A stretch of 37,904 nucleotides of DNA, from contig CADBGC010000003.1 in assembly GCA_902794055.1 (NCBI GenBank), positions 1 through 37,904 on the forward strand, written 5' to 3'. Source of the DNA: an uncultured Eubacteriales bacterium. Its GTDB lineage: Bacteria > Bacillota > Clostridia > Christensenellales > CAG-138. Shown piece by piece: positions 14,171-20,965 of the stretch. The translations under genes and the position numbers were made by a program. Below the pieces are notes generated by a model. That model saw nothing but the letters and a program-made list of their open reading frames with translations, did no database searches and was not told the origin of the DNA. The first letter of the stretch is position 1. The number at the start of each line of letters is the position of its first letter.

Positions 14171-15745
14171 ATGAAAAAACTCACCAAAGAAGAAATACTG
14201 AAAGAGCTTGAAAAGCCGAACGGCTCTGCGGAGCTTGCATCGAATGAGCGGATAGACAAAAACGCGCTTTTAAAGGACACCGCCGAGCTTTTCATCGAGC
14301 GCGGGCTTGGAAGCGCCCTACTCGTTCGCCTTGCAAAAAGTAAGCCCCTGCTCATAAAAATGAGCGAAAATGCGGCTTTGACCGCTGCGGTTCGCGAGGC
14401 GCTTTGCCATGAATCCCCCAAGCTTCGGCGCAACGCCGCAAGGCTTATCGGCGCGTTTTCAAGAAGCGAATCCGATGCCCTTCTTGTGATCAAGCGGCTG
14501 AAAAACGAGGAAACGCGCTTCGTTCGCCCGTCGCTCCTTCTTGCGCTCGGCTCCATCGGCGGTGAAAAGGCCGAGGCCGCGCTCGCTTCCTACACCCCCG
14601 CGCCCCCCGCGGATGAGAGCGAAAAGAAGCATTATGAGGAAGAAGTCGAGGCGCTCAAGCTCGCCCGTGCCGCCTGCATGAAGCATGAAAAGCATGAGTT
14701 CACGGGGCTTGACGCGGAGTATGAGATCGAGCTTGCCGCGCCCGATCGGCTCACAAGCCAGCTCGCAAAGGAGCTGGACGAGCTCGGGATCGAGTGCTTC
14801 GACGAGCGCCGCGCAAGTTTGAAGGTGAAAACGCATGATTATCTCGGCTTGTTCAATGCGCGCTGCTTCTCCGAGGCGCTTTTCACGGTCGGAAATCTTG
14901 AAAAGCTCACCGCTGAAGATGCGGCGAAGGCGTTTGCCGCGTTCGTGCCCGAATTTATGAAGAGCACCCATGCGGGCGAGCCGCCGTACCGCTACCGCAT
15001 CGAGCTTCGCAGCGACAAGAAGGCGGACGGCGACACCACGGCGTTCAAAAAGGCGCTGCGCGATGCGCTGGACGAGGGCGGCCTGCTCATCAACTCGCCC
15101 TCGGATTACGAAATTGAGCTTCGCATAGATGATTCCCCCTCGGGTGCAAGGCTTTATCTGAAGCTTTTCACCGTTCGGGACGAGCGTTTTTCCTACAGAA
15201 AGCAGAGCATTCCCGCCTCGATGAACCCCGCGACGGCGGCTGCGGTGCTGCGCTTTGCGGAGGACTATCTAACGGTGAACGCGCGGGTTATCGACCCCTG
15301 CTGCGGCAGCGGAACGCTGCTTATCGAGCGCGGTCTTCTCTCCCCCTGCGATTCGCTGACGGGCGTGGATATAGCGCATAAGGCGATAGACGCGGCGCGA
15401 ATGAACGCGGATTCGGCTGCGCTTAAATACGGCATAAAGCAGGCGAAATTTATCTGCAACGACATACTGCGCTTCGAGGTCAAGCGCCCCTACGACGAGC
15501 TTATCTGCAACCTGCCGTTCGGCAACCGCGTGGGCGATCACTCCTCTTGCGAAAAGCTCTATACCGGACTTCTTGATAAGCTGCCGAAGCTTCTTCGCAG
15601 CGGCGGCACCGCCATCCTCTACACGATGGAGTTCACTCTTTTAAAAAAACTTATCCGTGAAAGAGCCTGCCTCGAGCTCGTTTCCCAAGGGCGCACCGAG
15701 GCGGGCGGACTTACGCCGATGATATTTATTATAAAGGTGAAATAG
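14171..15745 (+). CDS. HEAT-repeat/THUMP/RNA methyltransferase
   Basis: A 524-residue, three-part protein. The start (about residues 1-165) is alpha-helical with HEAT-like repeats (LRRNAARLIGAFSRSE, RFVRPSLLLALGSIGGEKA). The middle (about 180-330) is a THUMP-like RNA-binding region as in THUMP-linked methyltransferases. The end (about 340-524) is a Rossmann methyltransferase: VIDPCCGSGTLLIERGL is the SAM-binding motif I and LICNLPFGNRVGDH the NPPY-like motif IV. This matches the Trm14/THUMPD3/RlmL-N group that makes N2-methylguanosine in tRNA or 23S rRNA; the base is inferred. The HEAT-like front is an unusual addition. GGGAGCG precedes the ATG, and the stop abuts a GC-rich dispersed repeat. 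Confidence 0.8.
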   Translation: MKKLTKEEILKELEKPNGSAELASNERIDKNALLKDTAELFIERGLGSALLVRLAKSKPLLIKMSENAALTAAVREALCHESPKLRRNAARLIGAFSRSESDALLVIKRLKNEETRFVRPSLLLALGSIGGEKAEAALASYTPAPPADESEKKHYEEEVEALKLARAACMKHEKHEFTGLDAEYEIELAAPDRLTSQLAKELDELGIECFDERRASLKVKTHDYLGLFNARCFSEALFTVGNLEKLTAEDAAKAFAAFVPEFMKSTHAGEPPYRYRIELRSDKKADGDTTAFKKALRDALDEGGLLINSPSDYEIELRIDDSPSGARLYLKLFTVRDERFSYRKQSIPASMNPATAAAVLRFAEDYLTVNARVIDPCCGSGTLLIERGLLSPCDSLTGVDIAHKAIDAARMNADSAALKYGIKQAKFICNDILRFEVKRPYDELICNLPFGNRVGDHSSCEKLYTGLLDKLPKLLRSGGTAILYTMEFTLLKKLIRERACLELVSQGRTEAGGLTPMIFIIKVK

Positions 15746-15797
15746 CGGGAAAGCGCCGCGCCGCGCGGAAGGCGAGCGAAGCGATACTCCGCGCGGC
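15745..15797. repeat. GC-rich REP-like repeat, copy 1
   Basis: Begins at the last base of the methyltransferase stop codon with GCGGGAAAGCGCCG and continues CGCCGCGCGGAAGGCGAGCG. A perfect stem forms between GCCGCGCGGA (15760-15769) and TCCGCGCGGC (15788-15797). A second copy, nearly identical over its first 40 bases, lies at 19075. Confidence 0.7.
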
Positions 15798-15828
15798 TTT
15801 GCCTGAACGAAAAGCATAATATGAATGT

Positions 15829-16190
15829 TTATTTTATAAACAAAGAAATGCCGCGAAAGAACGCAGCCGTTCCTTCCGGCATTTCTTTATCAATTCCCGA
15901 GAAAGTCTGATCAGCATACTTCACCCCATTCTCATCGAACCGCTCAACAAATTTTACATTTTTGTTATAGTCATGCTCGTTATAGCCCTCAATAACGGTC
16001 TAATAAGGTTTGCTCCTGCCTTTTTCAGCTTCAGTTTCAAGAAAAAGCAGTACGCAACAGGCATACAAGCAAGCGCCAACGGAAGTGCAAATATCGCTAT
16101 GAGCGCAGTTATAAGTTTTTTTCCATTGGCTTTCCTTCCATTAATATTTGGGTAACGGTAAGATGTCCGTTCCTCAGCAGTCACATTCAA
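15829..16190 (-). pseudogene. frameshifted single-span membrane protein remnant
   Basis: From the TTG at 16188-16190, overlapping the upstream gene's stop by TTGA, a 78-residue frame runs through one membrane span (KKLITALIAIFALPLALACM) and ends ALLRAITSMTITKM-like at 15954. The next frame instead continues as TVIEGYNEHDYNKNVKFVER and on through DENGVKYADQTFSGIDKEMP to a stop at 15829. That second stretch reads like real protein, with strand-like and charged character, as in DUF3592-type tails, and no start of its own. One missing base near 15995-16002 would join the two into about 120 residues. It may be a decayed gene, a sequencing error or a programmed slip. Confidence 0.4.
15842..15888. 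terminator. intrinsic terminator, probably two-way
   Basis: Arms AAAGAAATGCCG (15842-15853) and CGGCATTTCTTT (15877-15888) form a 12-bp stem between the plus-strand methyltransferase gene and the minus-strand genes that end near 15829-16187. A T-rich stem end serves either direction. It also overlaps the 3' end of the frameshifted frame on the minus strand. Confidence 0.6.
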
Positions 16191-16792
16191 TTGGAAATAA
16201 GCTTTTTGAGTTCGGCAATAATTTTCGTGTTATTATCTCCTACCACATAGAAAATGAAATCACCCTTCTCCTCCACGGTGGATTTCATTATGATTTCGTA
16301 CTGCTCGGGGCTGTAATCCTCGGCAACGCTTGCAGCACGAAGCAGCCTTGCCGCCAAGTAGTTTTTAAGCTCTTCCTTATATCCATCGTCCTCAAGCTCG
16401 AATACCGCGACCTCATCGGCGCGGGTGGCATCGGAAGAGAGCCAAAGCTCATACGCCTTGAGCTTGCCCGTGTCTATTCCGAAAACGTCCTCAACAAGCT
16501 CGCCATCGGCCTTCTCCATTTTGGGCAGAGCTTCGATGCTATTCATCACGAATTCGCAAATCGCCTTGGGGCTATCAAGCTTCGCTTCGACGGCTTTCGT
16601 CTCCTCGGGAAGCTCCGTCTGCTTTGCGGCATCGTTCGTTGCCTCGGGAGCGTGAGTTACCGCATTCTTTTCATTATCGTTTTTATTGCAGCCCATAAAG
16701 GCGGCCATCGCGAAAACCAATGCGGCGGCAAATGCCATTATTCTTTTAGCTCGCATACGCGCCGACTTTTCCTTATTATTTGAAAGTTTCAT
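16187..16792 (-). CDS. DUF4358-like lipoprotein
   Basis: A 201-residue exported lipoprotein. A basic start (KEKSARMRAKRIM) and hydrophobic core lead to a lipobox FMGC with the acylated cysteine at about residue 35, followed by an acidic linker. The C-terminal domain (about 75-200; CEFVMNSIEALPKME, LKAYELWLSSDATRADEVAVFELED, QYEIIMKSTVEEKGDFIFYVV) has the look of DUF4358, a family of Clostridia lipoproteins of unknown role. AAAGGAG lies upstream of the ATG. It follows the transglutaminase-like lipoprotein by 11 bases on the same strand. LspA, encoded at 4524, would process it. Confidence 0.8.
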   Translation of the reverse strand: MKLSNNKEKSARMRAKRIMAFAAALVFAMAAFMGCNKNDNEKNAVTHAPEATNDAAKQTELPEETKAVEAKLDSPKAICEFVMNSIEALPKMEKADGELVEDVFGIDTGKLKAYELWLSSDATRADEVAVFELEDDGYKEELKNYLAARLLRAASVAEDYSPEQYEIIMKSTVEEKGDFIFYVVGDNNTKIIAELKKLISN

Positions 16793-16803
16793 TCTTTTCT
16801 CCT

Positions 16804-18321
16804 TTACTGAACGCTTCCGTTCGCCGTATTGAAGGTTTTGGTTATTTGGTTGCTTGCGTTTATAAACTCTATCTTCCCCGTTGAGCGGTTGAGCCTGTAA
16901 TTGACGTAATGAACGTTGTATGCAATCTCGCCAGAATACAGGGGCTTGAAGAATTCGCCACTAACGTCAAAATACTGCGATGCTCGCAGCGATTTGCCCT
17001 CAAGCACCGAAACATCCGCTTCGGGGTAGCCGTCCGCCTCCCTCGATCTTATGGTGAAGCCGAAGAAGGTCAGCTTCTTTCCGCCTCTGCACCACGAAGG
17101 ATCGGCATATCGCCATTCGTTGTTCCACTTGAAAACGGTCCATTCATGAACTGCATTATCGCCCCTTCTAAGGCCGTGCACCGTGAGGGAATCGATTCCA
17201 AGCTGGCAAAGAAGGAAGTTATAGCCTCTTGCAAAGCCGTAGCATACGCCGATATTATCCATCATGGCGGTTACGCTGTGGCGATATACGTGCGGCGAAG
17301 TCCTGTCTCCGGGTATCACGTGGGAATCATTGTAAATAAGCCTTGAGGTAAAATCCTTGAACAGGCTAAGCACCTTCATTATCGTGGTGTCGCTCTGAAC
17401 AACCGGCGAAAGCAGGAAATCCACCCTGTTTTCAAAGCGCCTTATCTGCTGAAGATGCTGCTCGTAGTTCGAGGTTGTGTACTGCCAGGTTATCCTGCTT
17501 CCGCTTGTTTGGATGGTCGTATCGGTAACATCGATAAAGAATACCGGAAAGTACATATCGATAACGCGCCAAAGGTTCGGGAACGAGCCCATACCGCTCG
17601 GGATATCGACATAGTTATCGCCCGAAAAGAATGCGACTGCGACTCTTCTGTACATCTCCCTGTCGCCCGGTGTCATGAGCCCGAGTATCTCCTCAGGGAT
17701 CGCAAAATAATCATACCGAACGTTTATTGGCAGAACGATATCCCTAAACCGCTCCGAAAGGCTGTTCCCCGTCGGCACGGGCGTGGGAGTGGGCTCTGCG
17801 GTGGGCTTGGGCGTTGCTGTCGGCGCGGCCGTCGGCTTGAGCGTTGCAGTCGGTGCAGCCGTTGGCTTGGGCGTTGCTGTCGGCGCAGCCGTTGGCTTGG
17901 GCGTTGCTGTCAGCGCGGCCGTCGGCTCGGGAACGGGCGTTGCCGTCGGCTCTTCGGTCGGTTCTTCGGTGGGCTCATCCGTCGGTTCATCGGTGGGCTC
18001 GTCGGTTGGCTTATCCGTCTGCACAGGCTCGGTCGGAACATCGGTTTGAGAGAGGCTCGCCGACTCTGTTACGGCCTCTGTCGGAAGATCCGTCGGTGCA
18101 TTGGTGGACTCGCCCGGCACCTCGCTCTCGGGCGGCTCCGTGCCGTCTTCCGATTTGCTCTCATCGGTCACTTCCTGCGCGGCAACGCTTACACCATTGG
18201 CCGTATTCGACGGTTCTATCCCCGGATGCTCAATTCTGCTGCATGACGCAAGTGGAAAAATCGCCGCTGACATCAGCACAGTCAGCAGCAGTAATAATGT
18301 TTTTCTATAGAGTTTATTCAT
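16804..18321 (-). CDS. surface lipoprotein with Pro/Thr-rich stalk and transglutaminase-like domain
   Basis: A 505-residue lipoprotein. Signal peptide with lipobox LASC (C27), then a long Pro/Thr/Glu-rich stalk (about residues 60-195) built from PTDE/PTEE units and four ten-residue TATPKPTAAP units. The globular part (about 200-505) holds a transglutaminase-like core with triad C360 (IGVCYGFARGYNFLLCQLGI), H392 (VHEWTVFKW) and D407 (NEWRYADPSW). Such modules can act as peptidases or cross-linkers at the envelope. The stalk would hold the domain away from the membrane. It leads the DUF4358-like lipoprotein and is itself 55 bases after the small HTH gene, so all may share one promoter (18620-18648). 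AAGGAG precedes the ATG by 13 bases, rather far. Confidence 0.82.
   Translation of the reverse strand: MNKLYRKTLLLLLTVLMSAAIFPLASCSRIEHPGIEPSNTANGVSVAAQEVTDESKSEDGTEPPESEVPGESTNAPTDLPTEAVTESASLSQTDVPTEPVQTDKPTDEPTDEPTDEPTEEPTEEPTATPVPEPTAALTATPKPTAAPTATPKPTAAPTATLKPTAAPTATPKPTAEPTPTPVPTGNSLSERFRDIVLPINVRYDYFAIPEEILGLMTPGDREMYRRVAVAFFSGDNYVDIPSGMGSFPNLWRVIDMYFPVFFIDVTDTTIQTSGSRITWQYTTSNYEQHLQQIRRFENRVDFLLSPVVQSDTTIMKVLSLFKDFTSRLIYNDSHVIPGDRTSPHVYRHSVTAMMDNIGVCYGFARGYNFLLCQLGIDSLTVHGLRRGDNAVHEWTVFKWNNEWRYADPSWCRGGKKLTFFGFTIRSREADGYPEADVSVLEGKSLRASQYFDVSGEFFKPLYSGEIAYNVHYVNYRLNRSTGKIEFINASNQITKTFNTANGSVQ
17791..17910. repeat. four 30-bp tandem coding repeats
   Basis: Four exact-length units encode TATPKPTAAP, TATPKPTAAP, TATLKPTAAP and TATPKPTAEP within the stalk of the lipoprotein gene. 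Next to them (about 17940-18010) are 12-base units encoding PTDE/PTEE. Copy number is likely to vary between strains. Confidence 0.8.
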
Positions 18322-18376
18322 TCAAGTATATTAACTCCTTGGATTTTTATCATGCAATAACTGTTGTTCGCATTCC

Positions 18377-18580
18377 CTACGCCGAAGCCGCTTCCACAAA
18401 AAGCTCGGGGCTAAGGTTTAGGGCGATACATATCTCGCGAAGCTCATCCGCATAAAGCCTGCGCTCGCCGCTCAGCATGGCGGAAAGCTCGGCAAGGCTC
18501 ATGCCGCAACGCGCCGCAAGCGCCGAGATATCGATCCCGTTTTCAATTATATAGGCTCGCAGTTTTTCAAAAACTCGCAT
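18377..18580 (-). CDS. small Cro/C1-type helix-turn-helix protein
   Basis: A 67-residue single HTH_3/XRE domain: IDISALAARCGMSLAELSAM is the helix-turn-helix, followed by LSGERRLYADELREICIALN and LSPELFVEA. The ATG at 18578-18580 is preferred because GTGGAG lies 6 bases upstream; a GTG at 18592 would add four residues. A strong promoter at 18620-18648 drives it. It is divergent from a second XRE gene at 18733 and precedes the two lipoproteins on its own strand, which suggests it regulates them, itself, or both. Confidence 0.75.
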   Translation of the reverse strand: MRVFEKLRAYIIENGIDISALAARCGMSLAELSAMLSGERRLYADELREICIALNLSPELFVEAASA

Positions 18581-18596
18581 GATGCGCTCCACAAAT

Positions 18597-18670
18597 TACA
18601 GTTATTCTTGAACATTCTAATACTATCACAGTTTTTCGTGTATGTCAAGGCAAATTTACAGAATTTCTGC
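18597..18670. promoter_or_regulatory. three 14-bp direct repeats at exact 30-bp spacing (candidate operators)
   Basis: TACAGTTATTCTTG (18597-18610), CACAGTTTTTCGTG (18627-18640) and TACAGAATTTCTGC (18657-18670) share an ACAG-N3-TTC core. The starts are exactly 30 bases apart (about three helical turns), so the sites face the same side. The middle site lies between the -35 and -10 of the minus-strand promoter and the first lies in its leader. Confidence 0.5.
18620..18648 (-). promoter_or_regulatory. strong promoter for the small HTH gene
   Basis: On the minus strand TTGACA (18643-18648) and TAGTAT (18620-18625) are 17 bases apart. The middle operator-like repeat (18627-18640) fills the spacer, so a bound regulator should block this promoter. 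Confidence 0.65.
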
Positions 18671-18680
18671 TCCGAAACGG

Positions 18681-18708
18681 TTTACTTTTTCCCGATTTGG
18701 TGTATAAT
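18681..18708 (+). promoter_or_regulatory. promoter for the second HTH gene
   Basis: TTTACT (18681-18686) and a perfect TATAAT (18703-18708) are 16 bases apart. Transcription would start about 18715, only 4-5 bases before the GGAGG (18719-18723) of the gene at 18733. Confidence 0.55.
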
Positions 18709-18732
18709 TATCTGCGGCGGAGGTAATTTGCT

Positions 18733-19047
18733 TTGAGGTATGAGATAGGCAGCAGGATAAAGAAATACCGCGAACGCGCGGGCTTGAGCCAGCTTGAGCT
18801 TGCCGCGCTTTTGGGCGTGTCAAACAGCCGCATCTCCAACTGGGAGCAGGGCTTGAACCGCCCCGATGCGGATATCCTTGCCGCGCTCTGCCGCGCCCTT
18901 CGCTGCTCGCCGAGCGAGCTTTTGGACGTTCACCTTGCGCCCGGGGAGTATTCCGAAAAGGAAAGAAGGCTTATCGAAGCATACAGGGAGCGGCCAGAGA
19001 TGCAAAAGGCCGTGGATATTCTGCTTGGACTTGAGAAGAACGGCTGA
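18733..19047 (+). CDS. XRE-family transcriptional regulator
   Basis: A 104-residue repressor-like protein. The Cro/C1 helix-turn-helix is clear: IGSRIKKYRERAGLSQLELA, then LLGVSNSRISNWEQGLNRPDADILAALCRAL. A short C-terminal helical tail (YSEKERRLIEAYRERPEMQKAVDILLGL) probably mediates dimerisation. The start is TTG 18733-18735, because GGAGG (18719-18723) is 9 bases upstream and no ATG fits. It diverges from the small HTH gene across three evenly spaced repeats and is a candidate for binding them. Confidence 0.85.
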   Translation: MRYEIGSRIKKYRERAGLSQLELAALLGVSNSRISNWEQGLNRPDADILAALCRALRCSPSELLDVHLAPGEYSEKERRLIEAYRERPEMQKAVDILLGLEKNG

Positions 19048-19074
19048 GGGCGGTTCTTCATTTTTTGTAAATTT

Positions 19075-19132
19075 GCGGGAAAGCGCCGTTCGCCGCGCGG
19101 AAGGCGAGCGAAGCGAGAGCGGAAGTGCGGCG
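19075..19132. repeat. GC-rich REP-like repeat, copy 2
   Basis: GCGGGAAAGCGCCG (19075-19088), TT, then CGCCGCGCGGAAGGCGAGCG matches copy 1 at 15745 apart from the extra TT. A stem can form between CGCCGC (19091-19096) and GCGGCG (19127-19132). The rest of the 363-base gap 19048-19410 has only a weak CGAGCC/GGCTCG stem at 19162-19182 and the rpmG promoter. Confidence 0.65.
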
Positions 19133-19282
19133 CGGGCGCGGCAAGCATAAAAAAAGTGCGCCGAGCCTATGAAAACGGCTCGACAAGCGGACAAAAGGAC
19201 TCAACATGCGGCCGAGGCGGGCAAAATGCGTAAATATATCCGTTTTTTGGCGAAAAAAGCCTTGAAAAAGCTTGATTTAGGA

Positions 19283-19311
19283 TTGACAAATGCTTTTCGC
19301 TGAGTTAAAAT
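19283..19311 (+). promoter_or_regulatory. promoter of the rpmG-secE-nusG-rplK-rplA operon
   Basis: A consensus TTGACA (19283-19288), 17-base spacer and TAAAAT (19306-19311). Transcription would begin near 19318, about 90 bases before rpmG. Confidence 0.75.
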
Positions 19312-19320
19312 AAGCAGAAC

Positions 19321-19337
19321 GCCCCCATTTGGGGGGC
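19321..19337 (+). promoter_or_regulatory. GC stem-loop at the 5' end of the rpmG operon transcript
   Basis: GCCCCC (19321-19326) pairs with GGGGGC (19332-19337), followed by TTTATTT. It looks like a terminator but starts only a few bases after the predicted transcription start. It may therefore stabilise the messenger or end some other transcript. Confidence 0.45.
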
Positions 19338-19410
19338 TTTATTTGAGTTGAAGTTTTGAGAGTACGGCTCCGCTTCTCTCAAGCTTAAAAAATACAAGGA
19401 GGCTCTTAAA

Positions 19411-19560
19411 ATGCGCGTCAAGATCACACTCTCATGCAGTGAATGCAAGCAGAGGAACTACAATACCTTCAAGAACAAGAAGAACGATCCCGACAGGATC
19501 GAGATGAACAAGTATTGCCGTTTCTGCCGCAAGCACACGCTCCATAAGGAATCCAAGTAA
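19411..19560 (+). CDS. rpmG: 50S ribosomal protein L33, zinc-binding form
   Basis: A 49-residue protein too short for a size-filtered gene scan. The sequence begins [19 protein letters not shown] and has two CxxC pairs (C9/C12 and C36/C39), the zinc-binding C+ type of L33. The C- type, lacking cysteines, replaces it under zinc shortage in many Bacillota. CAAGGAGG lies just upstream. It is the first gene of the operon with secE, nusG, rplK and rplA, which is the common arrangement in this phylum. Confidence 0.95.
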   Translation: MRVKITLSCSECKQRNYNTFKNKKNDPDRIEMNKYCRFCRKHTLHKESK

Positions 19561-19571
19561 GGAGTTTCATT

Positions 19572-19838
19572 ATGGCTAAGAATGCAGAAAACGCTGTTAA
19601 AAAGCAGGAAACCAACTTCTTCGGCAAGGCCGTGAACTGGTTCAAGAACATCGGCACCTACTTCAAGGAAGTGTTCGCCGAAACCAAGAAGCTCACCTGG
19701 CCCACCAAGAAGGAACTTATCAACTACACCATCGCGGTCATCGCGTTCGTGGCATTCATGGCGCTTTTGATCTGGGTTCTCGACCTTATCTTCAGCAACG
19801 CCATCTCCGCTCTTGCCAACATCAAGATCGGCGGCTAA
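19572..19838 (+). CDS. secE: preprotein translocase subunit SecE
   Basis: An 88-residue Sec translocon subunit. The conserved amphipathic helix and hinge FKEVFAETKKLTWPTKKEL precede a single membrane span (YTIAVIAFVAFMALLIWVLD). It stabilises SecY in the cytoplasmic membrane. It lies 11 bases after rpmG and 12 bases before nusG, the standard rpmG-secE-nusG order. Confidence 0.96.
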   Translation: MAKNAENAVKKQETNFFGKAVNWFKNIGTYFKEVFAETKKLTWPTKKELINYTIAVIAFVAFMALLIWVLDLIFSNAISALANIKIGG

Positions 19839-19850
19839 TGAGGTCATCGC

Positions 19851-20411
19851 ATGACGGATGAAGTAAGGACTCATTATGGGGACGATACCCCTTTGGATGC
19901 CCGCTGGTATGTTGTCCACACCTACTCCGGCTATGAAAACAAGGTCAAGGAAGACCTTGAAAAGACCGTTGCGAACCGCAACCTTCAGGATCTCATCCTC
20001 GAGGTGAAGTATCCCACGGAGCAGGTTACGGAGTTTAAAGAAGGCTCCAAAAAGCCCCGCACGGTGGAGCGCAAGGTGTACCCCGGCTACGTTATGGTCA
20101 AGATGATCATGACCGACCGCACCTGGTACGTTGTTCGCAACACCACCGGCGTTACCGGCTTTGTTGGCCCCGGAAGCAAGCCCATCCCCCTCACCGATGA
20201 GGAAGTCACCGCGATGGGCGTTGAGCGCATTCAGCTCGAGATGGACGTTGAGATCGGCGAGACCGTTCGCATCATCTCCGGCGCGTTTGCGAATTTCATG
20301 GGCGAAGTTACCGCCGTCGATCCCGAGAAGCAGACCGTTACGGTCGTTATCTCGCTGTTCGGCAAGGAAACGCCCTGCGAGCTGGATTTCGTTGAGATCC
20401 AGAAGCTTTAA
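19851..20411 (+). CDS. nusG: transcription elongation/antitermination factor NusG
   Basis: A 186-residue NusG. The NGN domain is recognised by RWYVVHTYSGYENKVKEDL and VERKVYPGYVMVKM, and TGVTGFVGPGSKPIPL leads to the KOW domain, with GETVRIISGAFANFMGEV near residue 140. NusG binds RNA polymerase and affects pausing and Rho-dependent events. The N-terminus has about fourteen extra residues before the domain. It sits between secE and the ribosomal genes rplK and rplA. Confidence 0.96.
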   Translation: MTDEVRTHYGDDTPLDARWYVVHTYSGYENKVKEDLEKTVANRNLQDLILEVKYPTEQVTEFKEGSKKPRTVERKVYPGYVMVKMIMTDRTWYVVRNTTGVTGFVGPGSKPIPLTDEEVTAMGVERIQLEMDVEIGETVRIISGAFANFMGEVTAVDPEKQTVTVVISLFGKETPCELDFVEIQKL

Positions 20412-20465
20412 CGGAAGCATAAACCGTTTTCACCCCGTATGTATTCCGCTTTTGCGGTTTGCATA

Positions 20466-20502
20466 GTGGGAGGAAGGGCTTTGCCCTTACCGCTCGCACC
20501 AC
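20466..20502 (+). promoter_or_regulatory. structured leader before rplK-rplA (likely ribosomal protein autoregulatory site)
   Basis: GTGG (20466-20469) pairs with CCAC (20499-20502) around an inner stem AAGGGC (20474-20479)/GCCCTT (20483-20488). An outer GTGGGAGG...CGCACCAC hairpin directly before rplK looks like a site for feedback control by L1 or L11. The identity of the binding protein is inferred. Confidence 0.45.
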
Positions 20503-20525
20503 ATTATATTTAGGAGGAAATTATC

Positions 20526-20951
20526 ATGGCAAAGAAGATTACCGGCTTTGTCAAGCTGCAGATCCCCGCAGGTAAAGCCACCCCTGCACCGCCGGTCGGC
20601 CCCGCACTCGGTCAGCACGGCGTAAACATCATGGGCTTCTGCAAGGAGTTCAATGAGCGCACCGCCAAGCAGGCAGGTCTGATCATCCCCGTTGTTATCA
20701 CGGTTTATCAGGATCGCTCGTTCTCTTTCATCACCAAGACCCCGCCCGCATCCGTTCTTATCAAGAAGGCTTGCGGTATCGAAAAGGGCGCTCCCACCCC
20801 CGGCAAGACCAAGGTTGCAAAGATCACCAAGGCGCAGGTCAAGGAGATCGCCGAACTCAAGATGCCCGACCTTAACGCGGCAAGCGTAGAGGCTGCCATG
20901 AGCATGGTTGCCGGCACCGCGCGCAGCATGGGCGTTGACGTCATCGACTAA
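20526..20951 (+). CDS. rplK: 50S ribosomal protein L11
   Basis: A 141-residue L11, full length. Landmarks are [20 protein letters not shown] and [18 protein letters not shown] in the N-terminal domain, and [17 protein letters not shown] and [17 protein letters not shown] in the rRNA-binding C-terminal domain. L11 forms the GTPase-associated stalk base and is needed for RelA-type stringent sensing; relA is also in this window. TAGGAGG precedes the ATG. A possible structured leader lies just upstream. Confidence 0.97.
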   Translation: MAKKITGFVKLQIPAGKATPAPPVGPALGQHGVNIMGFCKEFNERTAKQAGLIIPVVITVYQDRSFSFITKTPPASVLIKKACGIEKGAPTPGKTKVAKITKAQVKEIAELKMPDLNAASVEAAMSMVAGTARSMGVDVID

Positions 20952-20965
20952 GCGAGGTACTTATT

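Noticed and set aside
17791..17910. Possible CRISPR array because of 30-bp repeats
   Set aside because: Units are contiguous with no unique spacers and encode a repeated peptide in the right frame. The same applies to the 21-bp repeats at about 36635-36775.
17783..18049. Plus-strand frame encoding a Gly/Ala/Val repeat protein
   Set aside because: It is the reverse reading of the Pro/Thr stalk repeats of the lipoprotein gene, which has a signal peptide, lipobox and catalytic domain.
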